From positions 1 through 64,000 of the forward strand of contig QZCP01000098.1 of the NCBI GenBank assembly GCA_003956705.1: DNA of 64,000 nt. The letters run 5' to 3'. Within the stretch, counting starts at the first letter, position 1; every line of letters begins with the position of its first letter. Under the pieces are notes generated by a model that was given only the letters and a program-made list of their open reading frames with translations, was not told where the DNA came from and made no database searches. This document shows positions 49,279 through 59,834 of this stretch, in pieces. The position numbers and the translations under genes are program-made. The stretch is from Brevipalpus yothersi (Eukaryota > Arthropoda > Arachnida > Trombidiformes > Tenuipalpidae).

Positions 49279-51992
49279 TTAGACATTGAATGATGAGATC
49301 GAACTATTATGAGATGATGAGGATGAGCTCATCTCTTGTGGTTCTTCTGATTTTTGAGCAGATATTCCAAGTGTTCCCGACTTTTGGACAGTTGGTTGAG
49401 ATGGCCTTGATTTCTGAACAGTCAACTGAGATGTTCCTGACTTTCGGACGGTTGGTTGAGGTGGCCTTGATTTCTGAACAGGGGCCTGAGATGCTACTGA
49501 CTTTTGGATAATTGGTTGAGATGGCCTCGATTTCTGAACAGTCGCCTGAGATGCTCCTGGCTTTTGAAGAGCTGGTTGAGGTGGATGAGATAATTCTAAA
49601 CTTTTTCCAGGCTGGTCTTGTGATTTTTTGTTCATTCTAAAATAAATAAAATACGCTCCACAAGCAAATGACATGAGCAGGAGAATCACAGCGAAAAAGT
49701 ATACCCAGAAGGAAGAACCCCCTTCACTAAGGAATAGCAGAATGTTGAGTAGTGATGAGTAGTCGTTCTAATTCAATATTCTAATCTAATTCTAACTATT
49801 TATGCATTGGATGGATGACTTTAACATGTAAGATGGGAAAAATTTGAGCTCACCCTTCATGTTTTCGAAAATCTTCATCATATCCTAATATGGATGCTGG
49901 AAAAGTTTCACCTGTGTATGGATGTTTCATTTTTTTCCCAGGGCAATTTTGGGGACATCCTGAAGGCAAAGGACTACATGTTTGGTTGACACACATTTTT
50001 CCATCTCCACATACAGATCCATCTGGAACGAAAGTGGGATCATTTAATAGACCACGATAGTATTGGTCAAGTCCAAAATAGCCACATGACTTATTCACGA
50101 TCTCTGAATAGAATTTATTACGTTGTATCTCTATCATGAGAAAATGAGAACAACAATCATGAGAAAGGGGTATTTTTTCTAAGATAATATATACAATCTA
50201 ACTTACTGGTAAAAAGTTGGTAAAATTTCTCTTGAATTTTCATCTCTTTCTCTTCCTCTATTCCTTGCTGAGTACAATATAATTTACCACAGAGCTTATT
50301 ATCAGAGCTACATGCAGAATATTTTGCTCCGCCAGTTCGTTTACTCTGGAAAGTAGGACCACATCCACCCCAATCATTACCATTTTCTTGGTTAAAATCG
50401 TAGCATTCATCTCTTGCAATAGTGCCAGAGATGAAAATCTCACTACAAACATCCTCACGATTACCACATATACCATTGTAACAGTAGCCTTTATCATTAG
50501 AGGGTCCTTTACACTCATAACCATTGGCCACAACATAATTGGAAGGACATTGGCTTGACTTACCGTCACACAGCTCAGGAATATCACAAAAACCTTCAGA
50601 TGCTCTACACTGTGTTTTATCATCAAAAATTTGACATTTCAAAACATCACAGCATGGACCATTAGAACAGACAGAATTTTCTGCCAATTTACAGTCATCA
50701 TTGCAACACTTTTTACACTCATCCGCAACACAATCACATTCTTCACCATCTTCGACCAGACCATTACCACATGCTGATTTGGATGGTTTGATTAATCTTC
50801 TGAAACATGCACGTCTTCTTTTTTCTCCTTGAAAAGAGTTCACAGAACAATCTGCAAATTTTAACGTTCCATTTCTGGTTGGCACTGAACCTTCCATAAC
50901 CCAAACAATATTCTCAGGAATTTGTCCACACCTCTCCTCATCACCTGGTATCACTATAGTTTCAATGAAAAAAATTTTTCCCATACTAAAGAGGAGAAAT
51001 TTCAATTGATTACGTGCAGAGATGTAATCTTTATCCGGTAAAAATACGACGAAATGAGCAGAAGTGTCAAGGCAGATTGTTCGAGATGAATACGTAGACT
51101 TGACAGTTTTTTCAGCTTGAAGGAAAATATTAACAATTAGTGACAATCAATCAACGGTAAGAGACCGTGTTATTGCAAATTTTTTCGTTTTCTTACCTGG
51201 TCCAAATAAAATGACCGCATCGTGAACACTCTCATGATCATAGCGGATGTATCCATATTTCTCAACGAAATCATCTCGAACACTTTCAGTTATATAAGTA
51301 TGGTTGTCTGAAGCCTCTACCCAACCTTTGTAAATGATCAACATATTGAGCTTCGATATTATAAGGTTGGCTTGGTTGACATAATTTTGCAGATACACAT
51401 CCACATCCGGTTCCGAAACAAACTCATAAAGTAGTTTGCTAACAACAAACATTGTTGTTATGTAACCAGTCTCATTTTCGGGAAGCATTTCATATTCTGG
51501 AAGAGGTCTGATATATTTGAAACTGCTTTGGTTTCCTACAGGCTTCCCTTTCTGTTTATCATCATCTGATTCTGATGTTGCATCAGCTGAATTGCTTCTT
51601 GGTCCATCTCCCGATGGTTTGTAATTCTTGACAACAAGCTGTCCTGATTCACCTTTCTCTCTTGGTGCTATTTCAATGTATTCGCTGTTGCTCATAAAAC
51701 TGCCTTGAATTTTATCACCACACTTCACCAATGAAGCAACATCCCACCGTGAGCTGTCCTGATCTTTTCTCAGAATGAAACATTCACATTTCTTAGTATC
51801 GGCTAGATGACAGAATGGAGCCTCTCGAAGACTCAATTGGATGGATTCACCTTGGACACTAATTTTTAGAGTTGGTTTTTTCGATCCATCCTGGGTTGAC
51901 CATTCAAAGGAATCCACATTTTTTATTTCAACGTGAGACACAATTTGGGTTACTGATAGTGGAATGAGGATCAAATATCGTATCATTTCCAC
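49279..51992 (-). CDS. ADAM-like disintegrin protein without zinc site, repeat-bearing tail (group III)
   Basis: Exons on the minus strand: 51992-51197, 51115-50207, 50130-49854 and 49726-49279, joining in frame to 809 residues. A signal segment (MIRYLILIPLSVTQIVSHVE) and prodomain-like module (REAPFCHLADTKKCECFILR) are followed by an acidic linker. The zinc-site position reads FSMGKIFFIET; WVMEG keeps the Met-turn. The disintegrin domain (CGNGLVEDGEECDCVADECK) and Cys-rich region are complete. The last exon has a transmembrane helix (WVYFFAVILLLMSFACGAYF) and a tail of about eight 10-residue repeats (QKSRPSQPTV type), then a Ser run. Predicted non-catalytic surface protein. Confidence 0.82.
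49355..49590 (-). repeat. 30-bp coding minisatellite in the cytoplasmic tail
   Basis: About eight copies of a 30-base unit encode variants of QKSRPSQPTV (QKPGASQATV, QKSVASQAPV, RKSGTSQLTV and so on) in the last exon of the 49279-51992 gene. Units alternate Arg-Pro and Ala/Gly-Thr types, suggesting a 60-bp higher-order unit. Basic and proline-rich; it could bind SH3-type partners, which is inference. Confidence 0.8.
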
Positions 51993-52455
51993 TCTAACAT
52001 TATGTGAAATGGAAAATAGTTGTTGGAAAAATGTTTGACAAATTACAGAATTACAGAATCAATTAATTTCGTAAGAGATTGAGCTTCATAATCCTCAAGG
52101 AATCTCATCAATACTGATCAGTGAATCCAGCGCAAGTTATTGTTTTCGAAAGGATATAAATTTCACTCAGAAGTTTGTCACTTAAAATGAACCCTCAATT
52201 CCAATATAATTATCCTGAATAATTATCCTGAGAAAAAAAGAAAAATTGATGTGTTTTCTTGTGAATCAGAAAATGGTCGCAATTCGAAAAAACCAAGAGC
52301 ATTAAATTTCAGTCCAAAAAGAAAAACCAAGAAATAATAAATTATTTACGCAGCTGATGGAAAATATTTTCCCAATATTCCCATCACTAAAGTTATCGAT
52401 GAGTCAATTGGAAAAAGATTCATTTTTTATAATCCTTAATATTTTGGCATGAAAA
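51993..52455. other. divergent intergenic spacer
   Basis: About 460 bases between the divergent genes starting at 51992 (-) and 52456 (+). It should contain both promoters. AT-rich; no specific element could be assigned with confidence. Confidence 0.4.
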
Positions 52456-53361
52456 ATGCGATTGATAATCGTTCTAATTCTGATATATGTTCCCCATAAT
52501 CTACTAGATGGATCGAGTGAAGTCATTTGGAATACCATGGAAGGAGATACTATTCCCACGCTTGAGGTTAATTTTGAGGGAAAAGTTCTGATAATTCCTC
52601 TTCGAGAGGCTCCTTTTTGTCATATTTGGACTACTCATAGATGCCTATGTTTTATGCTGAGAAGAATTGATGGAAATTCAGAATGGATTTTGGCTTCCTT
52701 TTCACTCTGTAATGAAACTATTCGAGGATATTTCTTAAATGGAACTGATCTCTTCGAAATTAATACAATAGTGAATGGGACCTCACGAGAATACACAGTG
52801 ACCAAGCTTCCTCCAGACAAAAATCAGACCGATCATCTGACTGATGATATTTTTATGAATAATGAGATAGATTATGGGAATGAAAATTTCCCTTACTTCA
52901 CACCTATTTCTGAATCAGGGCTGAAAAACTATGAGACTGGTTTCATACCTTGTGTATTTGTAATTGAAAAGGAGGTTTTCAAACATGTGCCGGAAGCCCA
53001 GATCGATTTTTTGTTACAAGATATGATCAATGGTGCCAACGAGTACCTTCATGAATTCAATTTGGTTGCTGTATTTAAAGCTCGAAAGCGGGCTGAGGGT
53101 GAAGATAATGAAGTGAAGAATGAAACAGATGTGGACAGATTCATTATTCAGAATTATCGCCACTATATTGAAAAAGATACTCAAAATCTGGTCATTTTGC
53201 TCAGAGCGGGACCAATACCAGGTAGGTATGATTACTGTCCACAAAATATTGTCATGAACGTCTTGATGGAACTCACTAGAGAATCATCAACCTTTAGTTT
53301 GCTTAATATCATGATTACGCTGACGGTGTTCATTGAAGAAATTTGACTGGTATCCTCTAAG

Positions 53362-53433
<72 letters not shown>

Positions 53434-55284
53434 CTAAACCTGTGTACATTTAGGAATTGCTGGACGGGCCGCGGTCTATAGTATTTGCTATTCCTCCATC
53501 GGAATGTTCGTTTCTTTAGAAATCTTTGCAGGCAAACTATCGAGACTAAGTCGAGTAATAGTTCTTGCTCATGAAATCGGGCACACACTTGGACTATGGC
53601 ATGTCGAAAATACAACATGCTACGATCCAAACATGAATTTTAAGGATGTGTACATTATGTATGAGAGTCCCCTCACACGTATTCTTCTTTTGGAAGCTTT
53701 TCATAGCAGCTACAAAATTTTGTGGTCAAACTGCAGTAAAAAGGTGGTCCAACAACGGAGGCCCACCTACTTCTGTTTACGAGAGAAAATAAAGCCTCCC
53801 AAGCCATCCTGTCGAAATGGTGTCCTAGAAGAAGGTGAACAGTGTGAATGTGTCTCAGAGGAATGTCGAAAATGCTGTGATGACAAGTGTCAATTGACAA
53901 ATAACTCAGTATGCTCAAGTGGTCCATGTTGTGATGAGAAAACGTGTAATCTCAGAACTTTAGCTGAAAATTATACATGTCGAGCAGCCAAGGATTCATG
54001 TGATATTCCAGAAATGTGCAATGGAACTTCCATTGAATGTCCACCTAATTATGTTGTTGCCAATGGCTTCGAATGTAGAGATTCTCCCGAGCGAGCATAC
54101 TGCTTCAATGGTATGTGTGGAAATCGACAAGATTTTTGCAGTTGGATTGATGAAGATGGAATTGCTGGGGAAAATAAGTGTTATGAAAATAATTTGAAAG
54201 ATAATAGTGACTATGGATGTGGTCCTGTTTTCAGAGCAAACGATAAAGTTCCCAATTTTGGGTGTCGAAAGAAGGATATTTTGTGTGGTAAAATATTTTG
54301 CAGTTATCCTAGAAATAGGACTCGGAACTACACCTTAGAATTTGTGATTGCAAGCTGTAAGTTTTCGAATGAATTTCAACAGACAATGTGGAAATTGATT
54401 CTTTGAATGAATTATAATTCCATTTTTTCACAGTCTCGTATGGAATTATCGATGAGCCGGTTGATGGAGGTACATGTGTCTACCTAAAACCAGGGAATAA
54501 TACTAAATTCATGCGAGAGGATCCAACATTCGTTCAAAATGGATCAAAGTGTGGAGAAGAGAAGATGTGTGTTAAGCAAAAATGTGTTTCCCTGCCTCCA
54601 GGATGTCCCAAAGAATGTCCTGGAGATATAATTAAACATCCAGATACACATAAGGAGCTACCTGCATTCATACTTCCAGAATCCGGGTGAGATTTCTCAA
54701 TACTCTTTACTAGAATCGTTTCCAAAATTTTGGTTATTTGATTAATTTCAAGGCAGAAAACTTGCAACTTCTGTAGAGCCAGAGAAAGCCTAATTAATAA
54801 TTTGTGTTTGATTGATTAACAAGAATCATCGATTCGGTCATTTAATGATAATTTTGATAATCCTAGCAATCTTGACAGGGAGGAACGCAATCCATTTCTC
54901 GTTGGAAATGAGCGTCATTACATCACATGAAAATAGACTCTACCCTGACACTATATCTGGCTTCAGAAATTCTTATAATGATAATTTGATGAGTAGATGA
55001 TTAAAATTTATACAATTATCTCTGATAGGTTCAGTCCACCTTATGATGATGACGAACCAGTGGAAGAAAAACCAGGCTCACCATCATTTAGGACTCTTTT
55101 ACCTTTTCTGGCTCTACTTTTTGCGTTTACTATGCTCTTCATACACAAGAAACAATCAAAAAAACAAGATGCTGATGAGAAACAGGTTGCTGAGAAGAAA
55201 CAGGATGCTGAGAAGAAACAAGATGCTGAGAAGAAACAAGATGCTGATGAGAAACAAGATGTTCCAAGTGATTCGCAAGAATAA
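52456..55284 (+). CDS. ADAM-like metalloprotease-disintegrin, zinc site intact (group I)
   Basis: Exons 52456-53221, 53454-54356, 54434-54686 and 55029-55284 join in frame to 725 residues. A signal segment (MRLIIVLILIYVPHNLLDG) precedes a prodomain-like module (REAPFCHIWTTHRCLCFMLR). The zinc site HEIGHTLGLWH is at 53570-53602, with YIMYE as Met-turn. The disintegrin domain (CRNGVLEEGEQCECVSEECR) and Cys-rich region are complete. The last exon gives a helix (LLPFLALLFAFTMLFI) and a tail with DAEKKQ repeats. Intron 1 holds a (CT)n run close to its acceptor. It starts divergently from the 49279-51992 pseudoprotease gene. Confidence 0.85.
53365..53432 (+). repeat. (CT)n microsatellite
   Basis: An almost pure CT run of about 30 units in intron 1 of the 52456-55284 gene, ending about 20 bases before the acceptor AG at 53452-53453. 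It effectively forms the polypyrimidine tract. Confidence 0.95.
55163..55262 (+). repeat. 18-bp coding repeat in the cytoplasmic tail
   Basis: Five units of GATGCTGAGAAGAAACAA type encode DADEKQ, VAEKKQ, DAEKKQ, DAEKKQ and DADEKQ at the end of the 52456-55284 gene. They give a charged, probably helical tail. Confidence 0.85.
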
Positions 55285-55629
55285 TCATTCTTAATAGGCA
55301 AATAATGAAAGAATCTGGGAAGATGATCGAGATCACCTATTTTGATACAAGACACGATTCTGGTGACTAAAATAAAAAAAAATATCTCATATTAAGGTCT
55401 AAGAATGTACAATATGCAGGACTTGTGAAGCTTGAGAGTCTAGAAAAATTGTTAGATTTAGCGAAATTTTAAATTTTTTCTCTTTTCCTCATCTAATTCA
55501 AAAAGTAACAATATATTTATCAACAATGAATTATTGTTAGTAGTTCACTGATTTTTTTTCTCTCTATCTACGATTGTGAAGAAAATTTTCCTTTTTTTCA
55601 TCTAATAAATATCCTCCCACCAAAACCAA

Positions 55630-56188
55630 ATGGCTGACTATTCGGACAAAGATGGAAACAAGAGAACAAATTTCATAAACCAGCCTATTGCTAAAAAATC
55701 TGTTAAAGCATTGCCCGGTGTTGAAGGAATATTAGCGACAAGATTGGAACAGGCTGGCTATGATAAGGTATGTGAAAAATATAACAGACTATCAATTAGT
55801 CTCATCAGATCCATGTGAGCTACTTGAATTCATATTGTCGGTTAATTTATGGTTGCCCTTTGTGATCTTGAACTATCATTAGCGAGTAATTAGGAGTTTG
55901 ATGTATAACTTTCAATATGTTCAGGCTTACATCGTTTTTGGTATGTACCTTGTATTGCAACGAGAGGAAGCAGATTTTGTCAGATGGTTCGAGGAAGTAA
56001 CAGGAAGCTATGAGAAAATGAAATCCATGATGTGTTGGGAAGCCCTAGATAAATGGTATGAAGCCCACATGATGTTCAATGAAGAAGAGGAAGAAGAAGA
56101 AAATGAAGGTTCAACTAAAAAAAACTCAACCAGAGAATCTAGTGGTGGCACAATTGGCTCAATCAGACCACCAGACCAAACTGCATGA
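55630..56188 (+). CDS. BANF1: barrier-to-autointegration factor (BAF) with acidic C-terminal extension
   Basis: Exons 55630-55767 and 55925-56188 join in phase 0 to 133 residues. The first 90 match BAF: an N-terminal FINQPIAKKSVKALPGVEGI segment with the helix-hairpin-helix (LPGVEGILATRLEQAGYDK), then AYIVFGMYLVLQREEADF, a conserved FVRWFEE segment and WEALDKWYEAHMMF at the usual end. BAF dimers bridge double-stranded DNA and bind LEM-domain proteins and lamins during nuclear reassembly. Typical animal BAF is about 89 residues; this one adds about 40, beginning with an eight-Glu run (EEEEEEENEG) and then Ser/Gly-rich sequence. The intron separates the two halves exactly after the YDK turn. 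It is close downstream of an ADAM-like gene but functionally unrelated to it. Confidence 0.85.
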
Positions 56189-57131
56189 GCTCATGTGAAT
56201 CGTATTTCATTTCCTAGAAACAATTCTATCATTGTGCAATCATTTACTGTGAGCTGTATTCAATTAAAATCTTTTGGGATTTCAAAACTTGGATATTTTC
56301 AATCAAAGCGATTGTTATCATAGCATCATATTGGTTGGTTGGACGGTCGTTGGATGAGCATGAAATATCGTGACAGTTGCGTGAACTGTGTTAAACAGTT
56401 AGCCTTATCGAAAAAAACCTAGACAATTAAACAGAAGCCTCTTGTAGACAAATATTTGACATATTCCTCATCAGGGAATTCAATGGACATTGATGGCTTC
56501 AGAAAGAGAGAATCGGCCAAGGTGAAAACAGAGGACCATGGACAGAAGGAGACAAGAATGGTGGGCATATCATGATGTATCAAAGCCTCTGCTTTCAACC
56601 AACCGGAAACCAAAAAGAATGAGAAAGATTAGAATTATTAGACACGAATGGAGAAGAAATTTTCAGATTCGATCCTGTTTTCTCACGTCCAGAGAGATCA
56701 GACTCTTTCAAATAGATTGGAAGTCAGGATAGGAAATCAAACTTCGCACGGAAGCTGAGTGTTCCTGTCTTCATCTTGTTGGATTCTCTCATCTACTCAG
56801 TAAAGCGAGGTTTTCAAATTAGAGGCATGAGAGGCTAATATCGCATAGTGAAAAGCACCATTTTAAGACTGATTGAGGCATCCAAATTGAATTGTGCTCA
56901 AAAGTTAACATTGACAAGTTGAGAGTTTACATCTATTGTGTAACTGAATAGAAATAGTAAAACAGTTACCATTTTCATTCGGTTAGCAACTAGCAAATAG
57001 GCACATGGAAGATCAACAATCATTTCTCGTTTGTTATAAACATAAGGGCTGGTTCCAAACTATGACTCTGATGCAACGAATTTGATCGGGATTTTTACTT
57101 CCAATCAAACAGATTTAACCTTTAAAAATTT
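56189..57131. other. intergenic, convergent 3' flanks
   Basis: About 940 bases between the BAF stop and the 3' end of the minus-strand gene at 57132. Short overlapping frames near 56419-56732 show no recognisable domain. Nothing else seen. Confidence 0.4.
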
Positions 57132-57999
57132 TCATTTTCTCGCAAATTCAGTGGCTGATCGGAGTAACATACAAGTACCTCGCTTGACTTGCTTCTGAGG
57201 TGCTTTCTTTTGACGACGACTTGATTTTCGTCCACGACTTTGCAGAGAGTCCTCTATCTTCGCTCTACTTTGATTAAAAATATCACAAATGTAATTTTCT
57301 GATTCTAAGATTAAAGCTTGTAATTCCTCACTCCGTTGAGAATTGCCAAGAGCAAGATCTTCCAATTGGAAAAGAGGAAATGAGGAAGGGAAAACATCAT
57401 CACCCGTTGATAACATGATTTGCGTACTCTGACTGATCACGAGGAAACTTTCCAAGAACTTTTTGTATCGACTTTGCAATGATTTCTCCTCCTCAATGAG
57501 ACTAGACAAACTTTCGATAATCTTTTTCATCTTCCAACAGTTTCCTCTCTCTTTTGCTATCGTTGAGGCAGATTTTTTGGTTGGCTGTATCAAACGAATT
57601 TTCACATCATCCTCATGCTCAAAATGATTCGAGATATTGTTTGATGATAACTCAATTTGATGGGTCCTCAGTAGTGAAGGCCGAGGTTTTCTTAATGGCT
57701 CATGTGGTGACAATGTGTCGGTACAGGATGAAAATGTTGATGAAACGAGTGATGCACTTGATGATTCCAAGGAATTTAAGCCTAAAATACCTATCAAGAG
57801 AACATGAATGTTATCATCGAATCAATCAATCATGAGGAAATATTTTATAAATACCATTTTTATATTTTCCCACAAGTGTTGATCCCAATGATATGGACTC
57901 ACAACGATTGGCAAGTTCATCCTCCGAATTAGGTGAAAGAGGACGAATAATATTATGAGGACGAAAAACCACTCTCAAATCAAGGGGAGATGTGTCCAT
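57132..57999 (-). CDS. unrecognised two-exon protein, basic C-terminus
   Basis: Exons on the minus strand: 57999-57855 and 57790-57132, joined at a 64-bp GT-AG intron in phase 1, give 267 residues from ATG 57999 (MDTSPLDLRVVFRPHN). I do not recognise the family. The N-terminus is Pro/Asn-rich (FRPHNIIRPLSPNSEDE), the middle has a probable helical stretch (CWKMKKIIESLSSLIEEEK) and the C-terminus is very basic (QSRGRKSSRRQKKAPQKQVK) before LLRSATEFARK. No signal peptide or membrane helix is visible, so a nuclear protein is plausible from the basic tail. It shares a 1.8-kb upstream region with the ATRX-like gene. Confidence 0.6.
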
Positions 58000-59834
58000 G
58001 AGGATCAACTATTGGATTTGAGCAACAGTCCAATTGAACACTTGATAACTTTGAACAATATCAGTTACACCTGATAATCACTTTAATTATATTCCACACC
58101 CAAAGTTTAGTACAAAGTGATTCACACACTTCAGTCTGAGCTACATAACATTCACTGATTTCAACACAACGCAAACACAGACACACTCTGATGAAGAACG
58201 AAGTGTGACAACTGGCTGATAAAATTTTATCCCCTTTCTACAAGCCAAACCAAACAATCAATCAATCAATCAATCACTTGATTTAATTCAAAATAGCCAA
58301 TAGTGATGATGACAATGTGTGGACAATGTTACCAATGAGATAGAGTTCAAAAAGAGCCGCCAAAAAGGCAGAAAAACGTGATAATCAGCTGATATTTTGA
58401 TTGTCGATCAAGTTGCTGTAGTAACAACTTGTACACACTGTTGGAGGAATCGGAATCTTTAACATTCAATGAAATCACCCATTAATTGTGATTGGATCAA
58501 ATATGAGGTGAAACATAATCAATTTAACACTTGTTTGCTGATCAATTTAAATGTCTGCTTTTTGATGATGAAAAAGATGATCAAAATTGCATATAATTCA
58601 AATTCAAAAGAGGGCGCAACTTTTGTTAGCGGGAAAAAACTTTTTCGCTCTTTTCGAGCGAAAAAATTTTGATGAGAAAATGTTTTTACTGTAATCAAAA
58701 ATGTTCAAATTAATTAGATGATGAACCTAACTGCTACGGGAATATGTTATCGTTAGTATACTATGGACAAGGAATGAAGAAGCTGGGAAAGAGTGATTTT
58801 TTGAATCTAGGGAATCTTTTGGTACAAAATCTGTACCATGCAATACATGAATTGAATGATTATAAGAGAAAAAATATATAATTTTATGAGCATTCTAATT
58901 GAACGAAAGTCTTGTGGAAGCTCTAGGCTTAGATCATTGTAAAAGATATACTTTTCAAATTCAAGATTTTTTGCTCGATATTTTGCCTTCATACTATGAG
59001 TTCTTCATTGAGAGACCTTTTTCATTGCATTCATACCTATTGTCAGGTGGAAAACAATCGATTTTTCTCAGATAAGTTGACAATCATATCAATAAAGTCA
59101 AGTGCATATGAAACAGTCTGAATCACACACACAGTTTGAGTTGTGATCCAAGCGAAAGAACATGGAATTTAATGAAAAAGTGGGAATATTAAAGCAAAGT
59201 TTTCAATTAAGAGTTGGGAGTGGCTTTGAAGGGGACTCATTTTATGTCACCTTTTTTTCACAGAAGAACTCTGAGGGCAAACAGGCAAAAATCTGAATAA
59301 GACCACTGTAATGTCCATCTAGGAGAGAGATTGGTCAGTTTTTTATAGTATTGTTTTATAATTTGAAAGTGATCGATGTGCAATTAAACTGGACACTAAT
59401 GGCTGAAGCAGACTTTCACCGATGAGCTCATATCATGATTAAAGAGAAAGGAAGTTTCCTGTCAAATTACATGAGTTTGAACTTTTTTCTCAACCTTATT
59501 GGCAAGGATTCTCCTGATTGCTTGTCTCCCTTTCGTGAAGAGTGTTCTTTATACTTGATGCAACTGGGCAAAACATTAGCCAATCGCGATTAAAGTGTAT
59601 GTAATGTAAACAAAGTGAGTTTCACAGGTGTTAATTTTTTTTGTTTCAATACTTTTTGTGGTTAATTTTTAATCATGTTTAGTCAATCTTGAACCAATTT
59701 GATTTTAGTGGAAGTAATACCACTTAGTTTATCGGAAATCAATTTATTATGTGTAAATTTGCTTATTGTGTTGATTTGCTCACAATTTTTTGCTTCATCG
59801 ACCCATTAATTTAATATACTTTGTTTCCAACACC
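58000..59834. other. divergent upstream region of two genes
   Basis: Some 1.8 kb between the 57999 start (-) and the ATRX-like start at 59835 (+), presumably holding both promoters. It contains an E2F-like octamer GCGGGAAA at 58629-58636 and a near-adjacent hairpin. Repeated CAAT units occur near 58256-58275. No coding segment is supported. Confidence 0.45.
58641..58665. repeat. perfect 10-bp inverted repeat, 5-base loop
   Basis: TTTTTCGCTC, a TTTTC loop, then GAGCGAAAAA. Five bases after the E2F-like octamer. Could be a hairpin or a paired binding site; function unknown. Confidence 0.7.

Noticed and set aside
6401..55284. Calling the cluster venom-type metalloproteases
   Set aside because: The domain order with a transmembrane helix and cytoplasmic tail fits membrane ADAMs; nothing in the sequence shows venom use.
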